NCBI RefSeq assembly: GCF_003946695.1
Contig: NZ_RHOX01000004.1
Location: 47,630 to 111,629, forward strand
DNA length: 64,000 nt
Direction of reading: 5' to 3'
From: Lapidilactobacillus bayanensis
GTDB taxonomy: Bacteria; Bacillota; Bacilli; Lactobacillales; Lactobacillaceae
The translations under genes were made by a program, and so were the position numbers. Position 1 is the stretch's first letter. Every line of letters begins with the position of its first letter. Below the pieces are notes generated by a model. That model made no database searches, was not told where the DNA came from, and saw nothing but the letters and a program-made list of their open reading frames with translations. Below, one piece after another: positions 10,341 to 23,596 of this stretch.

Positions 10341-10571
10341 TTAATAACTAAACAAAACATTCTGCAAATTCGTGATCACAGACAATAAAAACGAGCTAAC
10401 CGCATAACCTAATGCAATCGCTAAAAAAATCTTCAAAATTCGACTTTTATTCTCTTGATGTGCATGGAAAAAAACATCAAAACGCACAACTGATAAGGCA
10501 GAATAAGCTAAATAAACAAAAACCAAGTGACTTAAAATCGTAAACAACGCCTGCAAATTCACAGAATTCAT
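10341..10571 (-). CDS. DUF1146 family membrane protein (YwzB-like)
   Basis: A 76-residue protein with two hydrophobic segments ([19 protein letters not shown] and [19 protein letters not shown]). It matches the YwzB/DUF1146 family found between atpC and murA in Firmicutes. The start is the ATG at 10571, seven bases after GGAGG. An in-frame TTG at 10577 is too close to that site. The function is unknown. Confidence 0.85.
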   Translation of the reverse strand: MNSVNLQALFTILSHLVFVYLAYSALSVVRFDVFFHAHQENKSRILKIFLAIALGYAVSSFLLSVITNLQNVLFSY

Positions 10572-10670
10572 GCACAAGCCTCCAAGAGTAGTTTAATGCT
10601 AAGTTTACCATATCTAGCTTTTATTTTACCGTCAACCAACCTTTTTAGCAAAAAAATAATGAAATTTAAA

Positions 10671-10907
10671 AGAGCGCGAAAGACAACGGGTTGATTGCGT
10701 AGCCTTAAAGAAAAAGCACAGCTGGGTGTCAACCCAGATGGGATTTCTCTTTAAGCATAGCAATCAGTTGCCTTGAGCGCGTTTCAAATCAGAGCGCTCA
10801 AAGCAACGGCTTGGGTGTTTGTATTTAAACGGGAAGATTGATGCGTGCCAACGCAGCAAGATTCACGCTTAAATACACGACACACAGTTGCTTTCAGCAC
10901 CACTAAA
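10671..10907. repeat. Family B palindromic repeats, two units in tandem
   Basis: Two units of about 115 bp (10671-10788, 10790-10907). Each is an imperfect palindrome. The outer arms are GACAACGGGTTGATTGC/GCAATCAGTTGCC in unit 1 and AAGCAACGGCTTGGGTGT/ACACACAGTTGCTT in unit 2. Unit 2 has an inner hairpin TGCGTGCCAACGCA and TTTAAACG/CGCTTAAA arms. They lie between the atpC terminator and DUF1146. No ORF. Confidence 0.8.
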
Positions 10908-10910
10908 CGC

Positions 10911-10950
10911 AAAAAACGGACCTAGGATTTTGTCCTCAGGTCCGTTATTT
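10911..10950 (-). terminator. Terminator of the atp operon
   Basis: A strong hairpin (AACGGACCTGAGGA with TCCTAGGTCCGTT, one bulged base), followed on the minus strand by TTTTTTG, just after the atpC stop. Confidence 0.85.
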
Positions 10951-10956
10951 TTGCTA

Positions 10957-11394
10957 TTATCCGCGATGTTTAGAAACATTGATTCGGTTGATTGCACGGT
11001 TCAAGGCAATCTGAGCACGGGCAATTTCATTAGCATCATGTTGGGCTTCAGCAGCTTTAATCTTCTGCTGAGCACGCTCACGGGCATGTTCCGCACGTGT
11101 CACGTCAATATTACGTGAACGTTCAGCACTGTCTGCCACAATTGAGGCAACATTATTGTTAACTTCCAAGAAACCGCCATTTACGGCAATTGAATCCTCA
11201 TGATCAGGATCATCCGTTCGTTTAACGCGAACTTCACCAATCTTTAAAGGGGCAATAATAGGTTCATGGTTGGCCATGATACCTAAATCGCCATCAATTG
11301 CACACGCTACAAGTAAGTTAGCATGATGGTCGTAAACAACACCATCTGGCGTTACGATATTAACGGTTACTACTTTGTTGGTATTTTCCGCCAT
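10957..11394 (-). CDS. atpC: ATP synthase epsilon subunit
   Basis: A 145-residue F1 epsilon subunit. It has the N-terminal beta-sandwich (VTVNIVTPDGVVYD, GDLGIMANHEPIIAPL) and the C-terminal helical hairpin (RAEHARERAQQKIKAAEAQH) that regulates rotation. The start is the ATG at 11394, eight bases after GGAGG; the GTG just before it is less well placed. It is the last gene of the atp operon, 13 nt after atpD. Confidence 0.95.
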   Translation of the reverse strand: MAENTNKVVTVNIVTPDGVVYDHHANLLVACAIDGDLGIMANHEPIIAPLKIGEVRVKRTDDPDHEDSIAVNGGFLEVNNNVASIVADSAERSRNIDVTRAEHARERAQQKIKAAEAQHDANEIARAQIALNRAINRINVSKHRG

Positions 11395-11407
11395 CACTCA
11401 TGCCTCC

Positions 11408-12844
<1,437 letters not shown>

Positions 12845-12855
12845 TTAAAAATTTA

Positions 12856-13788
12856 TCATTCTAGAGCAGCAGCGCCACCAACAATTTCGGTGATTTCTGT
12901 TGTAATCTGTGCTTGACGTGCTCGGTTTAACTTAATGGAAAGATCACGAATCATGCCGTTAGCATTGTCCGTTGCACTCTTCATTGCTGTCATTGACGAA
13001 GCATGTTCTGCAGTTTTAGCATCCATAATCGCACCGAAAATCAAACTTTCCGCATATTGCGGCAAGATCGCATTTAAGGCTGCATCAACAGATGGATCAG
13101 CTAAATATTCAGTTGCTTCTGAATTTTGAACATGATCGGTATCCAGGTCAGTAATTGGCAACATCTTTTCAGCGCGGAAAGCTGATGACAATGAGTTGAC
13201 ATGGTGGTTATAACAAACATAAAGTTCATCAAAAACACCATCATCAAACATCGTTACCATTGTCTTGACAATTTCCCGAACCTCATCAAAAGTAGGCGTA
13301 TCACTGACACCACGATACTCATAAGCAAGTTGAATGTTGCGAGCCTTGAAAAATTCAGCACCCGTACCACCAACTGCCATCACAACATGTTCACTAGGAT
13401 TCTTGTGATCGTCTAAAATTTCCATAACTGAACGTAAAACGTTACTGTTATATCCACCGACTAAACCACGATCACTAGTAATAACCAAATACCCAGTTTT
13501 TTGAACCGGACGCTCAACTAATAAGTTGTTCAAAGATAGCACATCTTCATCAGTTGTTCCGGACTTGCTCTGGGCATGTTGCCGCATCGCTGCTAGTTCC
13601 AAAACTTTGTTAGCTGCAAGATGGGTGACGATCTCACGAATTTTTTTGGCATAAACTTGATAATTTTGCGATTTATTTTCTAGCTTGATCAGCTTAGCGC
13701 CGGAGACCATCTGCATCGCACTGGTAATTTGCCCAGTGTTCTTAGTAGACGCAATCCGTCGTTTAATATCAATTAACGATTCAGCCAA
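12856..13788 (-). CDS. atpG: ATP synthase gamma subunit
   Basis: The central stalk of F1, 310 residues. It has the conserved N-terminal helix (SLIDIKRRIASTKNTGQITSA), ITSDRGLVGGYNSNV, and the C-terminal helix with MTAMKSATDNANGMI and LNRARQAQITTEITEIVGGA. The start appears to be TTG at 13788, ten bases after GGAG; no better placed ATG or GTG exists. It has the extra middle segment (residues about 65-80) common in lactobacilli. Confidence 0.96.
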   Translation of the reverse strand: MAESLIDIKRRIASTKNTGQITSAMQMVSGAKLIKLENKSQNYQVYAKKIREIVTHLAANKVLELAAMRQHAQSKSGTTDEDVLSLNNLLVERPVQKTGYLVITSDRGLVGGYNSNVLRSVMEILDDHKNPSEHVVMAVGGTGAEFFKARNIQLAYEYRGVSDTPTFDEVREIVKTMVTMFDDGVFDELYVCYNHHVNSLSSAFRAEKMLPITDLDTDHVQNSEATEYLADPSVDAALNAILPQYAESLIFGAIMDAKTAEHASSMTAMKSATDNANGMIRDLSIKLNRARQAQITTEITEIVGGAAALE

Positions 13789-13830
13789 TTATTCACCACT
13801 CCTTGCTAACTTATAATTGAAACGACTTGA

Positions 13831-15363
<1,533 letters not shown>

Positions 15364-15368
15364 CTATC

Positions 15369-15920
15369 TTATTTCAATGGCTGAGCCAATAACTCACGAA
15401 CCTGATTCAGCTTTGTCTGCACACTACCGTCAATTCGACGATCTTGCGCATCAATGACAACACCACCAATAATGCTTGGTTTAACAATATTAGTAACCGT
15501 TGCAGTTTGACCTGAGAAACGTTGCAAATAAGCTGCACCAATCTTCTCAATCTGTTCTTCAGTCATCGGTACGGCAGTTGTCGCAGTCATTTCGACACGA
15601 CCATTCGCCTTATCGTACAACACTTCGAACTCATCAATGATGAATTGAAGATCATACATCCGCCGATAATCAAAAATTAATTGGAGAAAATCTTGCAACG
15701 TTTGCGAGAAGTTAGGCTTCAAAACAGCTAAAACGTCACGTTTCTCATTTAAATCTAACCGTGAATCAGTTAAAATGTTGCCTAAATCTGGATTATCAGC
15801 AAATACTTGCCGTAATGTTAATAATTCAGCATAAATATCATCTGAAATATGTTGTTCAGTCGCATACTCAAAAAGAGCTTTGGCATAACGTTTGCCGACA
15901 GTATAGTTATCTAGTTTCAT
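15369..15920 (-). CDS. atpH: ATP synthase delta subunit
   Basis: The delta (OSCP-type) peripheral-stalk subunit joining F1 to the b subunits, 183 residues. It has the YTVGKRYAKALFEYA start and the C-terminal PSIIGGVVIDAQDRRIDGSV signature. It starts inside atpF (14-nt overlap), so the two are probably coupled. Confidence 0.95.
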   Translation of the reverse strand: MKLDNYTVGKRYAKALFEYATEQHISDDIYAELLTLRQVFADNPDLGNILTDSRLDLNEKRDVLAVLKPNFSQTLQDFLQLIFDYRRMYDLQFIIDEFEVLYDKANGRVEMTATTAVPMTEEQIEKIGAAYLQRFSGQTATVTNIVKPSIIGGVVIDAQDRRIDGSVQTKLNQVRELLAQPLK

Positions 15921-16425
15921 CAGCAGTCGTCAACCCCTTAATGTATGAATCAATCAAGTCTTTTTGATCTGCTGCATTTAACTCTTTGCCAATCATCTTT
16001 TCAGCAATATCTACAGAAATCTGGGCAACATCCTGACGTGCGCTATTCAATGCTTCAGTACGCGCCTGCTCTGCATCATTACGAGCTTTAACCTTAACGG
16101 CAGCAGCATCGTTTTGAGCAGCTGTCAGAATTTCTTGACGACGTTTTTCGCCGTTTTCTTTAGCCGTGTTAACAATTTGCAATGCTTCAGACTTAGAATT
16201 CTTTAATTCTGACTGACGCTGTGCAGCCATCTTTTCTGCTTGTTGACGAGAAGTTGCTGCGCCATCAAGATCATCCGAGATCTTTTTAGCACGATCATCC
16301 ATCATCTTAATCACTGGCCCCCAAGCAAAATGCTTAACGAGCAAGAGTAATAAGATAAATGTGACAATTAAGAACAACGAATCACCTAAACTAGCACTTG
16401 CAGCAATGACTAATCCATTCGCCAT
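15907..16425 (-). CDS. atpF: ATP synthase b subunit
   Basis: The peripheral-stalk subunit, 172 residues. One N-terminal membrane segment (SLFLIVTFILLLLLVKHFAW) is followed by a long charged, alanine-rich coiled coil typical of subunit b. It lies between atpE and atpH, overlapping atpH by 14 nt. Confidence 0.95.
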   Translation of the reverse strand: MANGLVIAASASLGDSLFLIVTFILLLLLVKHFAWGPVIKMMDDRAKKISDDLDGAATSRQQAEKMAAQRQSELKNSKSEALQIVNTAKENGEKRRQEILTAAQNDAAAVKVKARNDAEQARTEALNSARQDVAQISVDIAEKMIGKELNAADQKDLIDSYIKGLTTADETR

Positions 16426-16474
16426 GAATAACGCTCCCTTCTTCTAAGATTGTGAATCCAAATTACTCTGAGTC

Positions 16475-16690
16475 TTAGACAAAGAGGATTAAGAAGGCAA
16501 CGACGATAGCTAAGATAGGAACGGCTTCAATCAAGCCGACACCGACGAACATTGTACTTCTTAATTGACCAGCAACTTCTGGTTGGCGTGCCATACTTTC
16601 GACAGTCTTAGAAATAACCTTCGCGTTACCATAAGAAGTAGCTAAGGCAGCAAGTCCTGCGGCAATTGCTGCGGCGATATATTTACTCAT
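16475..16690 (-). CDS. atpE: ATP synthase c subunit
   Basis: A 71-residue proteolipid forming the Fo rotor ring. Two transmembrane helices are joined by the polar loop ARQPE. The proton-binding carboxylate is E55 in [11 protein letters not shown]. The sodium-binding pattern is not evident, so it is a proton-type ring. Confidence 0.96.
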   Translation of the reverse strand: MSKYIAAAIAAGLAALATSYGNAKVISKTVESMARQPEVAGQLRSTMFVGVGLIEAVPILAIVVAFLILFV

Positions 16691-16714
16691 TGATATAATT
16701 CCTCCTAAATAATA

Positions 16715-17428
16715 TTATTCTTCACGCTCTAATTTACGTGAGAAATAAACACAAGATAATATAGAAAATACATATGCTTGGATCGCACCGATAAAGACTG
16801 AGAATCCTTGCCAAATCATTGTCATTGGTGCCGCAATGATTGCACTAACCAGTCCCATACTTTGAGCAACCATAATCAGCAAACCGATCAAAACCTCACC
16901 GGCATAGATATTACCGTAAAGTCGTAACGACAACGTCAAGAAGTTGGTAAACTCTTCGATCAAGTTGATTGGCAACAAGAAGCCAACAGGATGAACATAA
17001 TTGCTCAAGTAGCCCTTGAAACCAAACTTTTGAACTGAGAAGTAATGCGACATCAATAACGTCACCATTGCTAATGGCATTGTTACCATTGGATCTGCTG
17101 TTGGTGATTTAGTAAAGGTAAAACCGCCTACTCTGACTTGGAAGAATAATCCAAGCATGTTCGAGAATAGGATGAATGTGAACAAAACAAAAATATAAAA
17201 GTAAAATGGTTTACCTTCATCACCTGGCATGATCGACTTAACAATACCGTTGGTAAAATCAATCAAATACTCTAAGACATTCTGTCGCTTTCCCGGTTTC
17301 AGTGTAAGTTTCCTTGAAAGTACAAAGACAAAAAAGAAAACCAATCCAGCTGTGATCAAAATTGACAGACAGTTTGCGAGATTAAAGCGAAGGCCTAAGA
17401 ATGTTAGGTATTGATACTTGCTCTCCAA
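16715..17428 (-). CDS. atpB: ATP synthase a subunit
   Basis: The Fo proton-channel subunit, 237 residues with five to six transmembrane helices. The essential arginine lies in LTLSLRLYGNIYAGE. The start is TTG at 17428 (MESKYQYLTF), six bases after GGAGG; no ATG fits. It is the first gene of the operon; no atpI is seen upstream, as is common in lactobacilli. Confidence 0.95.
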   Translation of the reverse strand: MESKYQYLTFLGLRFNLANCLSILITAGLVFFFVFVLSRKLTLKPGKRQNVLEYLIDFTNGIVKSIMPGDEGKPFYFYIFVLFTFILFSNMLGLFFQVRVGGFTFTKSPTADPMVTMPLAMVTLLMSHYFSVQKFGFKGYLSNYVHPVGFLLPINLIEEFTNFLTLSLRLYGNIYAGEVLIGLLIMVAQSMGLVSAIIAAPMTMIWQGFSVFIGAIQAYVFSILSCVYFSRKLEREE

Positions 17429-17478
17429 AGCGCGCCTCCTTCCCGGTCTTAAGACCTAGTCTCAAATGCACAAGTTCC

Positions 17479-17507
17479 ATATTAGCACCATCAAATGTAA
17501 AACTCAA
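17479..17507 (-). promoter_or_regulatory. Probable atp operon promoter
   Basis: On the minus strand TTGAGT (17507-17502) and TAATAT (17484-17479) are separated by 17 bp, about 50 bases upstream of the atpB start. The rest of the 252-bp gap to upp shows nothing clear. Confidence 0.5.
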
Positions 17508-17680
17508 AGAAAATCTGTGAAAACATTTGTGGCTGCATCAACGTCAAAGAAAGTCAAATTTTATCTCTAATTTTTTTAATTGACTAAAGATTGATCTATC
17601 AACATTTCATCATCAATGATGTCGTTGAATGACAAATGAAAATATCCCATTGATTGATGAAAGCTTCTGCGCAATTTTAA

Positions 17681-18310
17681 CTATTTAGTACCAAATAAGC
17701 GGTCGCCTGCATCACCAAGTCCAGGGAAAATATAACCATTATCCGTTAAACGTTCATCCAACGCGGCAGCATAAATATCAACATCTGGGTGTGCCTCTTG
17801 AACGGCACGAACACCTTCAGGAGCAGCAACTAAGACAACTAACCGCATATTTTTGGCACCACGCTTCTTCAAAGCGTCGATGGCCATATTTGCTGAGCCT
17901 CCGGTGGCAAGCATCGGATCAACGATGAATAAGTCGCGTTGATCAATATCCGGTGGCAATTTAACGAAATATTCATGCGGCTCCAACGTTTTTTCATCAC
18001 GATACATGCCAATATGTCCAACTTTTGCAGCAGGAATCAACTGCAATACGCCGTCAACCATACCTAATCCTGCCCGCAAGATTGGCACAACAGCTAACTT
18101 CTTCCCAGCCAATTGCTTCTGGACCGTTTTACCCATTGGCGTGTCAATCTCAACATCGGCCAAAGGTAAATCTCGCGTGATCTCATACACCATTAACTCT
18201 GCAATTTCATTTGCAACCTCGCGAAAAACTTTGGTACCAGTTGACTTATCACGGATGATCGTCAATTTGTGTTGAATCAGTGGGTGATTCAAAACGGTAA
18301 ACTTTCCCAT
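17681..18310 (-). CDS. upp: Uracil phosphoribosyltransferase
   Basis: A pyrimidine salvage enzyme making UMP from uracil and PRPP, 209 residues. It has the PRPP-binding region [30 protein letters not shown], and the C-terminal uracil-binding stretch [17 protein letters not shown]. The start is the ATG at 18310 ([10 protein letters not shown]) with AAAGGTGG upstream; the longer frame to 18328 has no site. It lies 68 nt after glyA, possibly in one transcript. Confidence 0.96.
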   Translation of the reverse strand: MGKFTVLNHPLIQHKLTIIRDKSTGTKVFREVANEIAELMVYEITRDLPLADVEIDTPMGKTVQKQLAGKKLAVVPILRAGLGMVDGVLQLIPAAKVGHIGMYRDEKTLEPHEYFVKLPPDIDQRDLFIVDPMLATGGSANMAIDALKKRGAKNMRLVVLVAAPEGVRAVQEAHPDVDIYAAALDERLTDNGYIFPGLGDAGDRLFGTK

Positions 18311-18378
18311 ACTTTTGCCACCTTTCAAATTTTAAATCATATCAATGATAAGCTAGTTAGCATTAAAATTCCACCAGA

Positions 18379-19617
18379 TTAAGACCAATTTGTTGGAAAA
18401 CTTTCTGCAAACGCATTTATTTCTTGATGAAGTTTATTAATTTGCTCAGCGTTATCGTGATTCTGAATGATGGCGATAATAAACTGTGCTACTTTTCTGA
18501 CATCTGCTTCATTCATACCCCGCGTTGTAATAGCTGGTGTACCGATACGCACACCACTGGTTTTGAAAGGACCGTTAGCCTCAAAAGGTATCGTATTTTT
18601 ATTTAAAGTGATCTGAACACTATCCATTAATTCTTGAACGTCACGACCGTAGAGACCAGTCTTGGTAACATCAAGCAATAACAAATGATTATCCGTTCCA
18701 CCAGAAACTAACCGTAAAGTTGGATCAGCGTTAAAGACTTCTGCCATTGCTTGCGCATTCTTAATAATTTGTTGCGCATAAGTTTTGAATTCAGGCTGTA
18801 AGGCTTCACCTAGTGCAATTGCTTTAGCAGCAATCACGTGTTCCAACGGACCGCCTTGCGTGCCTGGGAAAACAGCGGAATTCAAGGCCTTACCATATTT
18901 TTCTTTTGCTAAAATCATACCGCCACGAGGACCACGTAAAGTCTTATGTGTTGTCGTCGTGACCACATCGGCATATGGTACTGGATTAGGATGAACGCCA
19001 GCGGCAACTAACCCGGCAATATGAGCCATGTCCACCATCAACATTGCGCCAACCTGATCAGCAATTTCACGGAACTTTGCAAAATCAATGGTCCGACTGT
19101 ATGCCGACGCACCAGCAACAATCAATTTAGGTTGTACTCGCTCAGCAATCGCCGCAATTTCCTGATAATCCAATTGTTCTGTCTCGCAATTAACCCCATA
19201 ACTATGGAACTCATAAGTTTTACCGCTAAAATTAGCCGGTGAACCGTGAGTCAGATGACCACCCGCAGTTAAATCCATTCCTAAAACGCGGTCACCTGGT
19301 TGTAATAAAGCCCGATAAACAGCTTCATTTGCTTGTGAACCAGAATGTGGTTGCACATTAGCATATTCTGCGCCAAACAACTCCTTAGCACGATCAATTG
19401 CTAACGTTTCGACCTCATCAATATATTCACAACCACCATAAAAGCGGTGTCCTGGATAACCCTCAGCATATTTATTCGTCAAAACACTGCCTTGAGCTTG
19501 ACGAACTGCATCAGAAACAATATTTTCAGAAGCGATTAATTCAATATTCTGCTTCTGACGCGCCTCCTCTTGATGAATTGCGCGCCAAACTTCTCGATCT
19601 TTCTCTATAAATGTCAT
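18379..19617 (-). CDS. glyA: Serine hydroxymethyltransferase
   Basis: A PLP enzyme converting serine and tetrahydrofolate to glycine and 5,10-methylene-THF, 412 residues. It has the PLP lysine in [15 protein letters not shown], plus [12 protein letters not shown] and [18 protein letters not shown]. The start is the ATG at 19617, seven bases after GAGGAGG; a TTG at 19623 is too near that site. Confidence 0.97.
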   Translation of the reverse strand: MTFIEKDREVWRAIHQEEARQKQNIELIASENIVSDAVRQAQGSVLTNKYAEGYPGHRFYGGCEYIDEVETLAIDRAKELFGAEYANVQPHSGSQANEAVYRALLQPGDRVLGMDLTAGGHLTHGSPANFSGKTYEFHSYGVNCETEQLDYQEIAAIAERVQPKLIVAGASAYSRTIDFAKFREIADQVGAMLMVDMAHIAGLVAAGVHPNPVPYADVVTTTTHKTLRGPRGGMILAKEKYGKALNSAVFPGTQGGPLEHVIAAKAIALGEALQPEFKTYAQQIIKNAQAMAEVFNADPTLRLVSGGTDNHLLLLDVTKTGLYGRDVQELMDSVQITLNKNTIPFEANGPFKTSGVRIGTPAITTRGMNEADVRKVAQFIIAIIQNHDNAEQINKLHQEINAFAESFPTNWS

Positions 19618-19639
19618 TGGCAAACCTCCTCATGTGCTC

Positions 19640-19687
19640 ATTATACTCAAAATTAATTATAATTCGAAACGAAATACCCGAAACGAG
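19640..19687 (-). promoter_or_regulatory. glyA promoter with paired CGAAACGA sites
   Basis: On the minus strand a perfect -10 TATAAT (19645-19640) lies 17 bp after a weak -35 TTCGAA (19668-19663). On the plus strand two CGAAACGA octamers begin at 19665 and 19680 (15-bp step), over and upstream of the -35. This suggests a repressor or activator site. A PurR-type site is possible but not a clean match. Confidence 0.5.
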
Positions 19688-19715
19688 TTATTTCATTAAT
19701 TATTTACTTCTTGCA

Positions 19716-19753
19716 TTAAAAAAGTCAGAAATAGCTCTGACTTCTGACTTTTC
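19716..19753 (-). terminator. Intrinsic terminator beyond repeat copy 2
   Basis: AAAAGTCAGAA pairs with TTTCTGACTTTT around a loop, with a T-run on both strands. It lies on the far side of the family A repeat from sua5, so it could end a sua5-plus-repeat transcript. Confidence 0.7.
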
Positions 19754-19779
19754 TCATTCGTTATAGGCAACCGTTTTTG

Positions 19780-20610
19780 TCCTTAGAAGCTTACTTGTGC
19801 GTATCTGCAGAAAATACGCCGGTAAAACTGTGAGTGTTGTTTTAAGCCGAATACAAATCAATTCTTTCTCGTAGGTGCAAAGCCCTAGAACTGTTATGTT
19901 GAATTTCTTCGTGCCTGCGGGAAATGCGCTGGTGGAACGCTGCGAGCATTGATTTGAGCCAAATCAAAACCAATTCGTCTTGAATACTAATACTAGGCCC
20001 TAGAACTGTTATGCTGCACTTCTTCGTGCCTGCGGGAAATGCGCTGGCGGAACGCTGTGGGCTCGACTTTAAGCCAATCTACGATTGTCTTAAAGTTCGG
20101 CCTTGTCGTAAATGCTAAAGCATTAACGACAATTTCACAGCTGACCGCGATTTCCCTCCGGCACTGACTAACAAGCTATGATGTGATTTAACTTTAAGTT
20201 TGTACTTCTCAAACTTAGAAAATAGTTCAACCACTCGTCAATTCAGTACTTGCGCAAAGGTTGCCATCTTACTTGTTTAGTGAGGGAAAATAAATACCGC
20301 TCAGTGGTGAAATTGTTGTTAGTAATTTATTACTTACAAACAAGACCTGTCTTGGAGACAATTTGAAAAATTGGCTTCAAGCAGTGTCCACCACGTTCCA
20401 GCGCAAAGTATTTATTTTCCCTCACGGTACTCGCTACACCCCATATGCAACCTTTGCGCAAGTGCGGAGAGCTACAACAGAACAGTTTTAGTTGCCACTA
20501 TCTTAATCAGGCAGTGTCCGCCACATTCGAGCGCTAAGTATTTATTTTTCGTCACGGTACTAGCTATACCCAATGAGCAACCTTTCCGTAGGCACGGAGA
20601 AAAACATAGT
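19780..20610 (-). repeat. Family A large palindromic repeat, copy 2
   Basis: It holds three left units (a degenerate one near 19780, then 19883 and 20000), a central hairpin set and two inverted right units ending near 20610, four bases from the sua5 stop. Helices differ in sequence from copy 1 but still pair. At 20103-20132, TTGTCGT and AATGCT pair with AGCATT and ACGACAA. At 20316-20339, TTGT and AGTAA pair with TTACT and ACAA. Arms 20280-20297 and 20408-20425 (GTGAGGGAAAATAAATAC and its complement) pair. Confidence 0.85.
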
Positions 20611-20614
20611 TCAC

Positions 20615-21655
20615 CTAAATCTCATCACGTAAATCCATGCCTGCCGTATAGAACTTACCACCAGCTGATTTTTTCAGACGATTCATATAGGCAATGCCTA
20701 AATCCACTTCTGGAACGCCAGCTGCTAAAATCAATTTAATTTCTGGTTGCAAATCATAATCTCGTAGACCGGCGAATAAACGATGCCCACCTGTGCTAAC
20801 ATCGACTCCTAATGAATATTGATCTAACCGCTCATCTTGCGGCAATTTTTCTAATTGTTGATCGAACGCCAACACCCCGAATTTCTTCGGATAATGTTGT
20901 AACGTTTCGACTACAGCAGCCGTGAAATCTTGTTCTGGTTTAACAATTAAGACTTGGGCATTGGGCGCGTAATGTTTGTACTTCATGCCAGGTGCTTTAG
21001 GCACTTCATTGGCGGCAACATGATGTTGTTCAGTATCTACCTTACCCAAAATTGGTTCCAAATCAGCAGCCGTCAGATAACCCGGACGTAAAATTGCGGC
21101 AGGTGTAACACTCAAGTCGATGACTGTCGACTCCAAACCAATTTGGGTCGGACCATCATCCAAAACGCCGGTAATTTTACCATTCAAATCATGATAAACG
21201 TGTTCAGCTAAAGTCGGGCTAGGCTTGCTAGACGTATTAGCGGATGGGCCGACAATCGGTAGCCCCGTTTCCTTAATCAATTCTAATGTTGCGGCATTAT
21301 TAGGCATGCGAAAAGCACATGTATCTAAACCACCGGTAACGGCCGCCAGCAATTTTCCCGGTTGTAATGGCAAAATAATTGTTAACGGACCCGGCCAAAA
21401 CTTCTCCATTAATTCGGCCGCTAAAGCATTAGGCTGTGCATATTGCCAAACCATTTCTGGTGAACAAACATGGACAATCAATGGATTATCACTCGGCCGA
21501 CCCTTGGCGGCATATACTTGATGAACCGAAGCCTCGTTGTTAATGACGGCACCCAATCCATAAACTGTTTCAGTGGGAAAAGCAACCAATTTGCCGGCTC
21601 GTAACGCCGCTGCCGCTTCTGAAATATCTTGTCGTTGATAAATTTTTGTTTCCAT
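20615..21655 (-). CDS. ywlC: L-threonylcarbamoyladenylate synthase (Sua5/YwlC)
   Basis: It makes threonylcarbamoyl-AMP for the t6A modification of tRNAs reading ANN codons. It is about 346 residues, so it is the two-domain Sua5 type. The N-terminal YrdC domain has KLVAFPTETVYGLGA, KGRPSDNPLIVHV, and PIVGPSANTSSKPSPT. After MKYKHYAPNAQV comes the C-terminal Sua5 domain. The start is METKIYQ at 21655; an adjacent ATG at 21658 is equally possible. It follows prmC by about 20 nt. Confidence 0.93.
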   Translation of the reverse strand: METKIYQRQDISEAAAALRAGKLVAFPTETVYGLGAVINNEASVHQVYAAKGRPSDNPLIVHVCSPEMVWQYAQPNALAAELMEKFWPGPLTIILPLQPGKLLAAVTGGLDTCAFRMPNNAATLELIKETGLPIVGPSANTSSKPSPTLAEHVYHDLNGKITGVLDDGPTQIGLESTVIDLSVTPAAILRPGYLTAADLEPILGKVDTEQHHVAANEVPKAPGMKYKHYAPNAQVLIVKPEQDFTAAVVETLQHYPKKFGVLAFDQQLEKLPQDERLDQYSLGVDVSTGGHRLFAGLRDYDLQPEIKLILAAGVPEVDLGIAYMNRLKKSAGGKFYTAGMDLRDEI

Positions 21656-21675
21656 CATAATCACCTCAAAATAAA

Positions 21676-22521
21676 TTAATATACCCGCGCCATCCGCGGC
21701 CAATTCGCCATGTCCCGCCGAATTTCTACTTGATGGTTTGGCAGTGTTGTTTGAAATATTGATTGAATAGCTACGGCTTGTTGGTAACCGAACTCCATAA
21801 ATAGGTTACCCTTTGGTTGCAAATAATGAGCCACATTAGCTGCAAGTCGTTCATAAATTGCCAAGCCCTGATGATCAGCAAAAAGCGCCGTCTGCGGTTC
21901 AAAGTTTAAAACGGAATAATCCATTACTTTTTTCTCATCAGCTGCAATATAGGGCGGATTCGAAACAATCACATCAAACAGTGGCTCATCCTTAGGCAAA
22001 GCTTGCCATAAATCACCTTGGTAAAATGTCAACGGTAATTGCAAAGCGGTCGCATTCTTACTTGCAACTTTTAACGCTTCAGAACTAATATCCGTTGCCA
22101 CAACCGTACTCTGAGGGAAACGTCGCTGCAAAGCTAAGGCAATGGCACCACTTCCAGTACCAATATCCAAAAAACGCAATCTGGCGGCAGCTGGATAACA
22201 TTCGCTGATCCAACTAACCAACTCTTCCGTTTCTTGCCGTGGAATTAACGTGGCGGAATCAACGCTTAGCTTGAGGCCATCAAACCAAGCATAACCTAAT
22301 AAATATTGGGCTGGCAACCCAGTCGCTAATTGCGCCACGTCTTGTTGCAATTGTTGCCAAACTTTACTTGGAATTGGTTGCCGTTCATTCAATAATAAAT
22401 CCGTCTTGCGCCAATCTTGCCGCTCTAATAAGACATATTCAGCCGCTTCTGGATCGCAATTAGCTTCTTGCAACAGCAAAAAAGCCCAATCCAGGGCCTC
22501 TTTATAGTTGGTCGGCGTCAT
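21676..22521 (-). CDS. prmC: Release factor glutamine methyltransferase PrmC
   Basis: It methylates the glutamine of the GGQ motif in release factors RF1/RF2 using SAM. It is 281 residues with a SAM-binding motif [15 protein letters not shown] and the catalytic NPPY in [13 protein letters not shown]. The start is the ATG at 22521, overlapping the prfA end by 20 nt and so coupled to its substrate's gene. Confidence 0.95.
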   Translation of the reverse strand: MTPTNYKEALDWAFLLLQEANCDPEAAEYVLLERQDWRKTDLLLNERQPIPSKVWQQLQQDVAQLATGLPAQYLLGYAWFDGLKLSVDSATLIPRQETEELVSWISECYPAAARLRFLDIGTGSGAIALALQRRFPQSTVVATDISSEALKVASKNATALQLPLTFYQGDLWQALPKDEPLFDVIVSNPPYIAADEKKVMDYSVLNFEPQTALFADHQGLAIYERLAANVAHYLQPKGNLFMEFGYQQAVAIQSIFQTTLPNHQVEIRRDMANWPRMARVY

Positions 22522-23596
22522 CAGAGATTTGCTCCAACTTCTTCGTTTGATCAGACACAATTAATGCGTCAATCACTTCACCGAGATCACCATTCATAAT
22601 CCGATCTAACTTGTTTAAAGTTAAACCAATTCGGTGATCGGTCACACGGTTTTGTGGGTAATTATAAGTCCGAATTCGTTCCGAACGGTCCCCAGTACCA
22701 ACCGCTGATTTACGACTTGCGTCATATTCACTTTGGTTTTGACTCTCATAATAATCATAAACTCGGGAACGTAAAATCTGCATTGCTTTTTCCCGGTTCT
22801 GTTGTTGTGAACGTTGGTCCTGCATGGCGACCACAATACCAGAAGGAATATGGGTCATCCGAACGGCTGAAGACGTCTTATTAATATGCTGACCACCGGC
22901 ACCAGATGAACGGTAGACATCGACCCGAATATCTTTAGGGTCAATATCGAGATCAACTGAATCATATTCTGGCATGACCGCAACTGTTGCAGTTGAGGTA
23001 TGCACGCGACCTTGAGATTCAGTTACTGGCACTCGTTGAACACGATGGGCACCATTTTCATATTTTAATTTTGAATAAACATTTTCGCCAGTAATCATCA
23101 CGGCAACTGATTTGAACCCGCCAACTTCGGTACGATTCTCATCAATTAATTCGAAATGCCAGCCCTGACGTTCAGCGTAATGATGATACATGTCCAACAA
23201 GTCCGCCGCAAATAATGACGCTTCATCACCACCAGCAGCGCCACGAATCTCCATGATAATATTTTTATCATCATTAGGATCTTTGGGTACCATCATCAAC
23301 TTGATTTCGCCTTCAAGTTGATCGCGTTCTGTCGTTAAATCAGCTAACTCTTCTTTAGCTAAGTCAGCTAATTCTTTATCATCACTTTCACGCATCATTT
23401 GATCATTCTCAGCGATTTCTTTAACGACCTCGCGGTAACGTTTGTACTTGGTCACAATATCAGCCATGCCAGCTGATTCCTTCGAAGCTTCCAAATAACG
23501 TTTCGTATCTGCGATGACCTCAGGATCAGCCATCATTTCAGTTAATTCATCATAACGATCAATTAACCCATCTAATTGTGCTAAAATTTTATCCAT
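22502..23596 (-). CDS. prfA: Peptide chain release factor 1
   Basis: RF1 ends translation at UAA and UAG, 364 residues. The GGQ motif is in [18 protein letters not shown]. The stop-codon-reading PVT lies in [16 protein letters not shown], which marks RF1 rather than RF2. Its ATG overlaps the tdk stop by one base (TAATG). Confidence 0.97.
   Translation of the reverse strand: MDKILAQLDGLIDRYDELTEMMADPEVIADTKRYLEASKESAGMADIVTKYKRYREVVKEIAENDQMMRESDDKELADLAKEELADLTTERDQLEGEIKLMMVPKDPNDDKNIIMEIRGAAGGDEASLFAADLLDMYHHYAERQGWHFELIDENRTEVGGFKSVAVMITGENVYSKLKYENGAHRVQRVPVTESQGRVHTSTATVAVMPEYDSVDLDIDPKDIRVDVYRSSGAGGQHINKTSSAVRMTHIPSGIVVAMQDQRSQQQNREKAMQILRSRVYDYYESQNQSEYDASRKSAVGTGDRSERIRTYNYPQNRVTDHRIGLTLNKLDRIMNGDLGEVIDALIVSDQTKKLEQISDDADQL

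Noticed and set aside
17561..17680. Hairpins in the gap after upp
   Set aside because: Short imperfect repeats (TTCATCATCAATGATG) without a T-run; not strong enough to call a terminator.
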